Source: Sapria himalayana (taxonomy: Eukaryota; Streptophyta; Magnoliopsida; Malpighiales; Rafflesiaceae). Taken from it: a stretch of DNA of 64,000 nt. The notes under the pieces were generated by a model. The model worked only from the letters and a program-made list of their open reading frames with translations, was not told where the DNA came from and ran no database searches. The stretch lies in NCBI GenBank assembly GCA_029783825.1, contig JAREIK010017918.1:558001-622000 (forward strand), written 5' to 3'. The position numbers and the translations under genes are program-made. Below, in pieces: positions 38,126-47,270 of the stretch (positions are counted from its first letter, which is position 1; each line of letters begins with the position of its first letter).

Positions 38126-39133
38126 AAAACTCATATTGAAAATGAGATGATAAAGATTGTGTGAGAGGTTCACTTGTGGTAAAGAAGGGAGAAAAGATCA
38201 CGACAAAAATAATTCATGCTTAAAGGAGAAACATTATAGGAAGCAGATGCATGTGTTGTATCAATTACTAAAGAAGAAAAATCAATGATGATATGACATC
38301 TCAAACTATGCCACATGTCAGAATAAGGTTTGAAGATTTTTTCTAATAAAAAGTTACTTACAGGGCTCAATATGGTAAATTTATCTTTTTGTGAGCATTA
38401 TGTTATTAGTAAGTAGAATAAATTGACATTTAAAAGATCAAATGTAAGAAGTAAAATAACTCTAGACTTGATATATTCTGATGTATGAGAATCACCTGAA
38501 ATATCTTACGAAGGAGCAAAATATTCGGTATCCTTCATTGATGATTATTCAAGGAGATGTTAGATATATCTAATCAAGAAAAAGTTAGATGTGTTTTTAA
38601 TTTTTAAAGACTTCAAAGCATGGGTGGAACTTGAATCTAGGAAAAGAATTAAGTGTTTGCAGATAGATAATGGAAGTGAGTATATAGTTGGTGAATTTCT
38701 TATTTTTTGTAAGCAAGAATGTATCTAATGATAGTTCATAGTCACGTACATGCCACAACAAAATGGAGTAGCAGAATGATTGAACAGAACTCTTGCAGAA
38801 AGAATGAGAGCAATGTTAAAGACTACAAGACTACCCAATTCCTTTTGGGTGGAAGCAACAAAAACTGCATACTATGTGATAAATCGATCACCATCAATAT
38901 CGATTAATTTTAAGACACTGATGGAGATGTGGACAGGTAAGCCAGTAGATTGCTCTACTTTATATTATTTTGGATGTCCTACACATGTGTTGTACAACAT
39001 CCAAGAAAGAACAAATTTGGATCCAAAATCCAGAAAAAGCATATTCTTAGGGTATGCTGAAGGAGTGAAGGGGTATTGCATGTTGAAGCCCACTGACCAC
39101 AAGGTAATTATCAGCAGAGATGTAATTTTTTAA
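38126..39133 (+). pseudogene. pol: Cop2 integrase
   Basis: The zinc-binding HHCC region is at about 38295-38400 (HLKLCHMSE, then FCEHY); the second cysteine is tyrosine. The DD35E core starts with LDLIYSDV near 38465 and continues with VSFIDDYSRR and LQIDNGSEY near 38658. The catalytic glutamate context PQQNGVAE is near 38755, followed by a stop. 38780-39133 is open: LNRTLAERMRAM, SFWVEATKTAYYVINRSPS, DPKSRKSIFLGYAEGVKGY. Integrase would insert the cDNA. Several stops inactivate it. Confidence 0.9.
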
Positions 39134-40160
39134 AAAATAATTGAAGATTATAGCACATTAAAAGAAGTTTCAAAAACTACTACTATGCATGTAGAAAATG
39201 ATCAGATACAAGATGTTCCAAAATCAATGGAGAAAGAACTAGAGCATGAAGTACAAGAACAAGTCATGTCTGAGGCTCAAGAAGTTAGTCGGCCAACTCA
39301 TAATAAAATACCACCATCTTGGCACTCAGAGTATGTTACAGAGAGCAACATTGCATAATGTCTCCTAACAGAAGATGGAGAACCTTTAATATTTCAAGAA
39401 GCTTCAGATAGTTCAGATATATCTCTGTGGATGACAGTAATGGTGGAAGAAATCGAAGCTCTAAACAAAAAACAAGACTTTGAAGTTAGTACCGTTTCCA
39501 ATTAGAAGAAAAGCTATTAGAAACAAATGAGTTTATAAGATAAAGCGGGATAGCAATGATCAAGTAGAATGGTATCGTGCAAGATTGATGATAAAGGGAT
39601 ATCTTAGAAAGAAGGTATTGACTTCAATGAAATTTTTTCTCCGGTGATCCGTCTTTCTACAATTAGAGTAGTAATGCCTCTATGTGCTACACTTGATTTG
39701 TATTTAGAGTAGTTAGATGTTCAAACTACTTTTCTTCATTGAGAAATTGAAGAAGAAATTTATATGTTCCAGCCATAAGGATTTGTTGAAATTGGTAAGG
39801 AGAACTTGGTTTGTAAGTTGAACAAATCTCTATACGGTTTGAAACAAGCACCGAGGTATTGGTATAAAAGATTTTATTCCTTCATCATGAGCTTTGGGTA
39901 TAATAGAATTAGTTTAGACCATTGTACATACTACAAAAGGTTTGAAAAAAATGATTTCATCATTTTACTATTATATGTGGATGACATGTTGGTAGCAGGT
40001 CCAAACAAAATCGAATCTAAGAATTGAAGGCACAGCTGGCTAGGAAATTTTATGGAGGACTTGGGACTAGCAAACAAGATTCTAGGGATGTAGATTTACC
40101 AAGATAGAAATAATAAGAAGATTTAACTTTCTCAACAAAATTATTTTAACAATATCTTGC
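39134..40160 (+). pseudogene. pol: Cop2 linker and reverse transcriptase
   Basis: A linker with MVEEIEALNKKQDFEV near 39450 precedes RT motifs IDFNEIFSPVIRLSTIRVV near 39615 and LYLEQLDVQTTFLH (one stop) near 39700. 39806-40027 is open: KSLYGLKQAPRYWYKRF and LLYVDDMLVAG, with YVDD intact at 39974-39985. The frame is lost again before the QDSKPISTPL segment. Length and order are normal for copia. Confidence 0.9.
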
Positions 40161-40950
40161 GGCGTTTTAACATGCAAGATAGTAAGCCAATTTCTACCCC
40201 TCTTCCTGATATTTTCAAATTATCCTCAAGCATGTGTCCTAGCTCAGAAGAAGAGAGGAACAATATGTCTCGAGTACCGTATGCATCAATAGTGGGAAGT
40301 TTAATGTCTGCAATGATTTGTACAAGACCATATATTGCACAAGCATTGGGAATGGTTAGTCGATTCGTGGTAAATCCTAGCTTAGAATATTGGAGTACTA
40401 TGAAGAGGATTTTCAGATATCTGAAAGGAACCTCAAGTATTAAATTGCTATGGAAGTTTAGATCTTATTGTCAGAAGTTATGTTGATGCAGACTATGCTA
40501 AAAATATTGATAATATCAAGCCTACAATAGGTTATGTTTTTACTTTTGCTGGAGGAGCTGTAAGTTGAGTTTCAAAATTGTAGCCTATTCTATCTACTTC
40601 TATGACAGAAGTAGAATATGTTACAGCTACACAAGCCAGTTTAGAGGCGATCTGGTTGTAAATATTATTGGAAGAGCTTGGATACAAATAAAATAAGATT
40701 ACTTTATTTTGTAATAGTCAAAATGCTCTACACTTAGCAAGAAATCTAGTATTTCATTCAAAGACAAAACACGTCAGGGTACAATATTATTTTGCACGAG
40801 AGAAAGAAGAAGAAGGAGGTGTGGATATGAAAAAGTTTTATACCAAAAAAAACATAGAAGATGTTTTGACCAAACCGATCAACATTGACAAGTTTGAATG
40901 GTGTAGAACTTTCATGTGGCTTAACAAGAATGGAAGAAAGTATTGACAAG
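40161..40950 (+). pseudogene. pol: Cop2 RT/RNase H connection and RNase H
   Basis: 40157-40486 is open with VPYASIVGSLMSAMICTRP and STMKRIFRYLKGT. RNase H follows in a shifted frame: SYVDADYAKNIDN near 40475, YVFTFAGGAVS, SMTEVEYVTATQAS near 40600, LFCNSQNALHLARN and KTKHVRVQYYF. Acidic residues of the catalytic set are recognisable. It ends with EDVLTKPINIDKF near 40870. Two stops near 40567-40580 disable it. Confidence 0.88.
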
Positions 40951-40967
40951 TAAAGAAAGTGATTTTC

Positions 40968-40978
40968 AAGTGGGAAAA
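40968..40978 (+). promoter_or_regulatory. Cop2 polypurine tract
   Basis: aagtgggaaaa directly precedes the 3' LTR start at 40979. Confidence 0.85.
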
Positions 40979-41212
40979 TATTATTTTATTGGGGTTAGGT
41001 GAAAATCACCTAGCCCACATCATAAATCTCTTTGGGGATTTCCAAATTTTTTCATATAAAAGGAGTTTTCCTATTTCTTTGAGATTCATTCCCATGTATT
41101 TCCAATTTTTCATTTTCTTTTGATTGTATTTTATTTCATGATGTAATTTATTGCTTTGGCTTTAAATTTTCTATCTTTCAAATTATTGCGAGTTTAGTTT
41201 TATTTTATAACA
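40979..41212 (+). repeat. Cop2 3' LTR
   Basis: 234 bp, aligned throughout with the 5' LTR. The terminal TG is TA here. Followed by TSD GTTTT. Confidence 0.97.
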
Positions 41213-41540
41213 GTTTTGAGTTTCATACTAATGTAAAAGATATTATATCTAATAATAGCCATGATATGATAATTGGAGAATTCATAGATGTATTGCATAA
41301 ACATTTTTCTTGCTTACTCTAAAATTGAAAAGGTTTAGTTTGGAATTAAAGTATAGTCATTGAATTAAATGAATTAGAAGTTTTAACTCTGAATTATTTG
41401 ATGGGGGTGCTTATCCATCTATCATTCACTATGAGATATTCTAGTTAAAAAGAAAAGAAGCATCAAACTATGTGGTTGTACATAAATTATTAGGGATTTA
41501 ATTAGATAGCTATCAAGAAAAACCCCATATTTTGTGAAAT
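41213..41540 (+). pseudogene. pol: Chromovirus RT, N-terminal part
   Basis: Resumes the frame broken by Cop2: FEFHTNVKDIISNN, GEFIDVLHKHF (the FPDVFPEEL-type segment), IELNELEVLTL near 41365 and KEKKHQTMWLYINY near 41450, the counterpart of the KKKDGTMRLCIDYR line. Stops are present. RT motifs beyond about 41540, including the YxDD box, are not found; much of RT and RNase H appears deleted before 41880. Confidence 0.7.
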
Positions 41541-42055
41541 CAATTATATGAAAACCCTATATTTTATAAAATCAATTTACATTTTGAATGTCAATAAAAG
41601 AATAATTTTGAGTATAATATTCTATTAATATCATTTAGAACCTGGTATGGTTACTATTAATTTTTGATAATGATGTACATTAATTAAAAGCATTTATGTC
41701 CATACAATAATATTTTTTAGATAGTTAGTAGTAGTTTTCTCTTCATTAAAAATTTGAAAGAGAACATAATATATTTTGAGTAGCATACAATTAATTAAGA
41801 AGGAATTAATAGTGGAGTTCTAGAAATCAAACTTTAATTCTATAGGAATATGAAAGGCTATTAAATTATCATTTTTGTCAAAGAAATCATATTTCTTTTA
41901 GAGAATCAAGCATGGTCAATTTTTGGAGGAGGAGTTGTATATGAAAAGAGAGGAAATCAAAGAAAAAAAATTTTCTTATTTATGTTTACCCAATAATGAA
42001 ATCATCTATTTCAATGATCATATTCATGTATCAAATGATGTATACATTTTGAATA

Positions 42056-42212
42056 AAATATTAGATGCCAACAACAGTATAAGCCCCCTAGGGAAGGATG
42101 ATCTTAACCTAGGATCACTAGGGATGCTAGATATCTTCTTATGATGCCTTGTTGGGATTAGAACATGAGTGCATGAGAGCATTATATGGGCTGAGGAATA
42201 ATATGAATTAGG

Positions 42213-42243
<31 letters not shown>

Positions 42244-42286
42244 TGTGGGGGGGCAGGGGGATGTTGAAGGATAAAATAAATATTAG
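42056..42286 (+). mobile_element. SINE-1 with 9-bp TSD
   Basis: SINE body 42065-42277 (213 bp) between exact TSDs AAATATTAG (42056-42064 and 42278-42286). It shares a head (ATGCCAACAACA), a middle (GATCTTAACCTAGGATCA) and a tail (ATATGGGCTGAGGAATAATATGA) with SINE-2 and SINE-3. Removing it and one TSD restores the integrase frame. A long G tract (42216-42260) sits where the other copies have TTTGGGTGG. Confidence 0.85.
42216..42260 (+). repeat. Poly-G tract
   Basis: 28 uninterrupted G (42216-42243), then TGT, seven G, CA and five G. This is the strongest G-quadruplex-like tract in the window and is extreme in such AT-rich DNA. Length in an assembly may be uncertain. Confidence 0.95.
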
Positions 42287-43424
42287 GAAAAGCTTATTCA
42301 AAACTACATTCTCTTCATGCAACAAATACTAAGATGCATGAGCATTTTAAAAGATTGAATTGAATGCCAAATATGAAATGAGTCATTGTGAAATTCAAAT
42401 ATAATTATTTGACATTTCAACAAAAGAATATAAAGAATTAGACACTATCACGACTCATACAATCATTATCTAATAAAGAATGGAAAAAATTGTTTTAATA
42501 GATATCATATGAGCTTATAATCCAGATTGGAAAAAGATTTGAGTATGAGTATAGAAAATAGGTTTGCTACATCTACTCAGTTTTTTACTTATTATGAAAG
42601 TATTTTTAGTGAAGGAATTAGTATAATTTTATGTTTAAAAAGTTGCAAACTTTCTTAGTATTCCAATATTTATTATCTGCGACCATGATGGGACAATATA
42701 GTGAAATTATTCTAATTACTATGTGTCATCCACATTCACATGGGACAATATAGTGAGCTATTCAAATACTTGAAATTTTATTTAATGCCAATGCTATTCA
42801 CTTTTAAGGTAGTTGGATAAAAAAAATACTTTTATTGTAATTTATATATAATAATATTAATCATCAATTATAATGATTCCATACAAACCATACTACGGAA
42901 GAAAGTATCTCAGAATTGTTAGGATGCAATCAAAGAGAGAAAATTTTTAAGACCTTCAATTATTAAACATACTATGACAAAAAAATGTTATAATTAAAGA
43001 TAGACAAAGAAACACATAGTAGATAAATGAGTTATGCAGATAATAAAAAAAACAATATAATTTTTTATGAGTAACAAAGTTTTATGAGAGATGATTCATT
43101 AAAAGAGTAATGTGGTTGAAAAAAAAAACTCAATCCTAGATTTCTTGGTCCATTTTAAGTTCGAGTAAGAGTGAGGGATAAAGTCTATAAGCTTTCCTAA
43201 CTTTAACTAATTTATCTAAAATATATACTACATTTATGTATCAATGCTTAGAAAAATATGTGAATAACCATTTGGATATTTTTTGAAAATAACTAGTTAA
43301 AGTAAGAAAGATCTTTCCCATATAAAAACATCTATACATATCTTATATTTCAAATTAAAGACTTAGAAACAAGAAAATGGCTTTGGTAAAGTATAAAGAA
43401 AACATGAGAATAAATTTATTACCC

Positions 43425-43673
43425 ATTAGATATTCTCAATCTTTCCAAAATTCACAACCTATTCCATCCCTTAGTTCATATATGGGTCGTGAGGCCACGG
43501 GGTCAGAGTAGGTAAGTAAGACCACGTCCCAACCACATAATAAGTAATCTAACAAGTATCCTAGGTAAGCATGTTAGACATCCTCGGGGATGAACTTGTG
43601 TCCCCAGGGTTAGAGAATCCATCCTTTTTTTCCGATCGGACTATCAGGTTGTTGGTTATTAGTTATTCTCAAT
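43425..43673 (-). mobile_element. SINE-2 with 16-bp TSD
   Basis: SINE body 43441-43657 (217 bp) on the minus strand. TSDs (plus strand) attagatattctcaat at 43425-43440 and attagttattctcaat at 43658-43673 match at 15 of 16 bases. On the minus strand it has an A-box-like TAGTCCGATCGG (43643-43632) and a B-box-like AGTTCATCCCC (43596-43586), so it looks derived from a tRNA. It lies between integrase and the polypurine tract of the chromovirus. Confidence 0.85.
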
Positions 43674-43704
43674 TTTCTAGTTATAATTTTGAGATAAGTT
43701 TTTG

Positions 43705-43720
43705 AAAGGTGAGGGAGAAA
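43705..43720 (+). promoter_or_regulatory. Chromovirus polypurine tract
   Basis: aaaggtgagggagaaa just before TGCTATACCC, the usual junction between chromovirus pol and its 3' LTR. Confidence 0.75.
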
Positions 43721-44779
43721 TGCTATACCCTTAAAACCAAGCAAATGAATTTTAAAGCATTTTATGAAATATAAAAATGATTTAGATAAAATTTATGCAT
43801 TTAAAAAAATTAATTTTTTTATTATATTTGGAAAGTATTTGTTTTATGAGGAATAAAAAAGATCAGAAAAAAATATTTGGCGTGATAATATGTCAAAAAT
43901 ATTACTATGTAAACACTTTATATAAGTGTTTTGATTGTTCAGCATTTTCATGAACAAAATAATTTAGTTATAACATACAATGTCTTGATTTGATGATTTA
44001 TTATTTAGCAATATTTTCATGCTTTTATTCTGTTACATATAAATTTAGTATGCTATAATTAAAATAAAATTTAATATATGCTAAAATTAGATCAAATTCA
44101 CACTTTTCATACTAATTCAAACATACCTTAACTTGTAAGTATAATTAGAATCTAAAAATGTAAATATATTTAATGTATTATTTTTTCTAAAAGTAGATGT
44201 GTTGCTTGATCGATGATGATATTGACTAGTATGGGATTACTTTCATGTTTAATCCAAAAATAGGTATGCATCCAAGATAGAAACAAACAATAATAAATAA
44301 TACATATAAAAAAAATAAGAGATATAGTGTTCATGTTAGTTAGCAGATAGATAATACATCTACTATTTTGCTTAAGTCAATGACATTTGATACATTACAA
44401 CCAATAATTAAGGGCATTCGATAGTAGAAATTAGGTATGAAGGATTCGAATTTGCATAGAATTAGAGTGATTAATCTCAAAAATATTTTTTTTATTACTC
44501 AATATACATTGATTTCATATACAAATAGGGCAATGCAAAGAGACCATATGAAATAGTTTTTCATATGAAATAAATAATAAATTCGATAGTTTTTCATATG
44601 AAATAGTTTTGTAAACTAAATAAAAACAAATAATAAATGATACATATGAAATGCAAAAGATATAGTGTACATGTTCATTAGTAAATATATATAAGAGATA
44701 TCAATTCTATTTAACACTAAAACATGTCCTACCCTTTAGGCTTCAGCCACTAATTAATGTTATAAGATAGTATGAAATT
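43721..44779 (+). repeat. Chromovirus 3' LTR (end not set)
   Basis: Begins TGCTATACCC after the polypurine tract. Two similar blocks about 340 bp apart (44285-44340 and 44625-44690, both with gatatagtgt.catgtt) show an internal duplication. Two copies of the palindrome TTTCATATGAAA lie at 44560 and 44590. Right end unknown because SINE-3 and Cop3 interrupt the flank. No partner LTR seen. Confidence 0.5.
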
Positions 44780-45021
44780 AGTACGAATAATTCTACCAAT
44801 AACATGATAGTTCAATTGGAAAAGAGGTTGGATCTTATCCTAGGATCATGAGTTTGATTTATAGAAATGTCGAGCATGCTTCCAAGCGTATTAGTTTACT
44901 CTATCATGCTCTTGTGATGAGGGCCTTACATACTTTGACCCCGGGGCTCCAAGGCTCATATATGAGCTGAGTGATAGTATGAGTTGAATTTGGGTGGAGA
45001 TGAAGGGTAAAAAAGTAGTAC
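44780..45021 (+). mobile_element. SINE-3, its 3' TSD split by Cop3
   Basis: SINE body about 44793-45016 (224 bp). A-box-like TAGTTCAATTGG is at 44808-44819 and a B-box-like GAGTTTGATTTA at 44850-44861; the tail ends gatgaagggtaaaaaagt. The 5' TSD agtacgaataatt (44780-44792) is matched by agtatgaataaatt at 53179-53192, on the far side of Cop3. The first five bases of the 3' TSD (45017-45021) also serve as the Cop3 TSD. Confidence 0.82.
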
Positions 45022-45916
45022 TATTAGGATAGCCTCATACTTTTGAAGCTACAACTAGAGTATGATATCACGATCTTAATTATGGTATCACAACCTAAAT
45101 GGAGTCATAAACTATCTTTTGTGATTGTGACTAGAATATATATTCAATATTACAACCTAAATGAAGTCACATCCTAAATAAAATCATTACCTTGTTCTTT
45201 AATGTTACAACTTGAACAAAGTTATAATATATAATTTAAAGTTGTGACTTATATTGGGAAGTCATGACTCAACTAAAATTATAACATATATTTGGTGCCA
45301 CAGCTCAATTTTGGGGTGTTGAGACACGAATGAAATTGCAAACCAATTCTATGGTGTCATGAAATCATTATAGTCATAATCTATATTGTAGTATTGTAAC
45401 AGGCTAAACTAAGGATTCAAGTTATAACTCTATCCTTTGACATTGCAACATGAAGGAAGTCATAACATGAGATTTGATGTCATGACTTAGGTCTCAAGTT
45501 ATAAAGAAATTTTTATTTTCATTTTAAACATTTGCAAAAATAATAGAAAGTATGATGATGTAATCTTAAAAAAACTAGTTTCTAGAGAAAGTTTTCCTCT
45601 TGCCAAATTTACAGGTTTTCTCCTCTCCCCGCATATTTTCTCGCATCCATGTATGTGTGTTTCCTTTTTCGAAAGTTATTCTTCCCCCTTCTCGAGATCT
45701 TGATTTGTCATCTCTCATACATTTGTGGAACCCCTACATTCAATATCAGACGTTACTTTTCTAGTACTAGGATTTTTTATATTTTGTATTAGAGAGAGGT
45801 TGCTTGTATGATACCTGGAATTCCACCATCAAAATTCAGATGGAGCTAGGTCAAGTTCTAACATTTAGTATCAGAGCTTCATTTAGGTTGTCTGATCTTG
45901 TTTTTAACCCTTTACA
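45022..45916 (+). repeat. Cop3 5' LTR
   Basis: 895 bp, starting TATTAGGAT and ending TTTACA. Many gtcatgac/gtcacaac-like motifs lie between 45060 and 45490. Three PBS-like motifs are in its last 180 bases (about 45739, 45782, 45863), matched at the same places in the 3' LTR. Confidence 0.9.
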
Positions 45917-45932
45917 TTTGGTATTAAAGCTC
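45917..45932 (+). promoter_or_regulatory. Cop3 primer binding site
   Basis: tttggtattaaagctc directly follows the LTR end and resembles the initiator tRNA-Met site. It is the fourth such motif in the row and the only one outside the LTR. Confidence 0.75.
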
Positions 45933-46019
45933 AAGGTTACTATAGATCTTGGCTTGAGAATGAATTTAAGAATGATAAATATGGTAATATCTTGGGTTGA
46001 GATCAAGTAGTTTTTGAGA

Positions 46020-47270
46020 AAGAGCTTCAAACTATAGAAATTGAAGAAGAACGATCCATTAGTTGATAGAGATTATTCGTCCACCATTGAAAATCCGAAG
46101 CCTACTAAAAGTGATCATAAACTAAAGATAACACCTATTGATATTGTCAACTAAGGGGATGTTTGATAAAGCACTTAAAATCTTCAAACCATTAAAAATT
46201 TTAATTTTCAATGGTTTGAAATTTTAAGTGCGTTTGATAAAAAAATGTTAAGAGCTGAAAATTTAAAATTTTAAGTGAAAATTCATTGAAAATTTTAAGT
46301 AGGTAGAGACCTACTTAATGTTGAAGGCTAAAAATTGTCAACAATTTTTTTTAAAAAAATTATCATTTTGTCATTTTTTTCATTTCTTTTTCGTTTTCTC
46401 ATTTATACAACAGTTAAGTTTGTGAATTTGTCTTCTCCTCCTTATTTTTCTTCCACCACAAACTCTAATCCTAGTCATCTTTCATGATTAATTTAAGAAA
46501 GGAAATAGCAAATCAACTAGTTCATTAATTTTTGTTTTTATATTAAAAATTTGGATAGTTTTAAAGAGTTTAGATTTTATTAGTTATTTTTAAATATGTT
46601 TATTTATTTTTTGGATTTATAATTTATTTATGGATATGTTTTTAGGGATTTTATTTTTTTTAATAATTAATAATTGTAGAAAAAAAAATTCATTAGAAAT
46701 TCTATTTATGTTGGATAATATATAATACAATGATAATAAGAGTAAATATGTAAAATATATTATTTTTAGCATTCAGCATTTATAGTTATCAAACAATATA
46801 TTTATATTCAGCATTCAATTAATAGTAATTTACAAATAGTTTTTTAATACACTTCAACACTTATAAAATTCAACCTTAATTTTTTAGCACTTAATTTTTA
46901 AAATTTTATCAAATGAGCCCTATGATAAGTTAAATTGGAGAGCATGACCATGAGGCTTGATCTGATTGTATTTGATAGATGAGATATTGATAAGCATTTC
47001 TGGTAAAAGAATGATGAAAGATCATTGAAAGAAATTTGAATTGTTTATGAGATAAAAATATTGGTCGTCAATCTTTTTTTGAAGAGAAAATTGTATAGAT
47101 TATACATGGAGGAGACTAATATGTTTTCTTCACATCTAAGTGACTTTCATGTACAAATTAGCCAACTATCATCTATACGCTATGGGATTAGTGATGTTGA
47201 CAAAGCCATTGCCCTCATCAGATTATGTTCATTATATAAATTTCAAAATATTCTTATATATTTGTGATAA
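46020..47270 (+). pseudogene. gag: Cop3 gag, first part, split by a MITE
   Basis: A start region (46020-46153) is followed by the MITE. From 46921 the copia capsid resumes with DKLNW, then LKRKLYRLYMEE at about 47083, FSSHLSDFHVQISQLSS and DVDKAIALIRLCSL near 47196; the open frame is 47061-47267. The gag frame is then cut at 47270 by the gypsy LTR insertion. Stops occur upstream of 47061. Confidence 0.85.
46152..46923. mobile_element. Harbinger-like MITE in Cop3 gag
   Basis: About 766 bp, AT-rich, no coding capacity. Ends are GGGGATGTTTGATAAA and, reverse-complemented, GGGCTCATTTGATAAA. Flanks are TA(A) on the left and TA(T) on the right, fitting a 2-3 bp TWA-type TSD as in PIF/Harbinger (Tourist-like) elements. 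A second internal gtttgataaa lies near 46232. Removing it with one TA restores the gag frame across the junction. hAT is less likely because no 8-bp TSD is present. Confidence 0.75.

Larger units (their letters stand above)
36658..41212 (+). mobile_element. Cop2: complete Ty1-copia element
   Basis: A 4555-bp element with short LTRs (228 and 234 bp), exact 5-bp TSD GTTTT (36653-36657 and 41213-41217), a primer binding site, a polypurine tract and all copia domains in order. The LTRs look about 90 percent identical by eye, which makes it younger than Cop1. Stops and frameshifts are fewer than in its neighbours but still present in gag, integrase, RT and RNase H. Confidence 0.97.
41880..43380 (+). 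pseudogene. pol: Chromovirus integrase, split by SINE-1
   Basis: Before the SINE: FSYLCLPNNEIIYF near 41970 and DVYILNKIL near 42040. After it: AYSKLHSLHATNTKMHEHF near 42291, the zinc-binding HPGSTKMY-type line. Core pieces include LSIPIFIICDHD near 42655, ITMCHPHSHGTI near 42718 and AIQILEILFNANAIHF. Then MIPYKPYYGRKY near 42875, a SYADN-type line near 43030 and LNPRFLGPF near 43130, the C-terminal GPF segment. Order is that of Ty3-gypsy integrase. Many stops. Confidence 0.8.
36480..44792 (+). mobile_element. Chromovirus-type gypsy element, host of Cop2 and a SINE
   Basis: Decayed Ty3-gypsy pol read in three pieces: protease/RT linker (36480-36657), RT start (41213-41540) and integrase (41880-43380). 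A polypurine tract and LTR start follow at 43705-43721, with the TGYTATACCC-type start usual in chromoviruses. Cop2 and SINE-1 interrupt it. Gag and the 5' LTR are not visible. The 3' LTR probably continues across the SINE-3/Cop3 insertion, but its end cannot be set. Confidence 0.75.

Noticed and set aside
36480..42150. Possible endogenous pararetrovirus-like coding traces flanking Cop2
   Set aside because: With Cop2 and SINE-1 taken into account, the segments follow chromovirus protease linker, RT and integrase order, and a polypurine tract plus LTR start follows at 43705.
44808..44861. A-box and B-box motifs as a tRNA gene
   Set aside because: No cloverleaf with acceptor stem could be drawn, and the motifs sit in a repeated SINE with TSDs.
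46152..46923. The MITE as a hAT element
   Set aside because: Ends are similar to some hAT ends, but no 8-bp TSD is present, and a TA or TAA duplication restores the gag frame.
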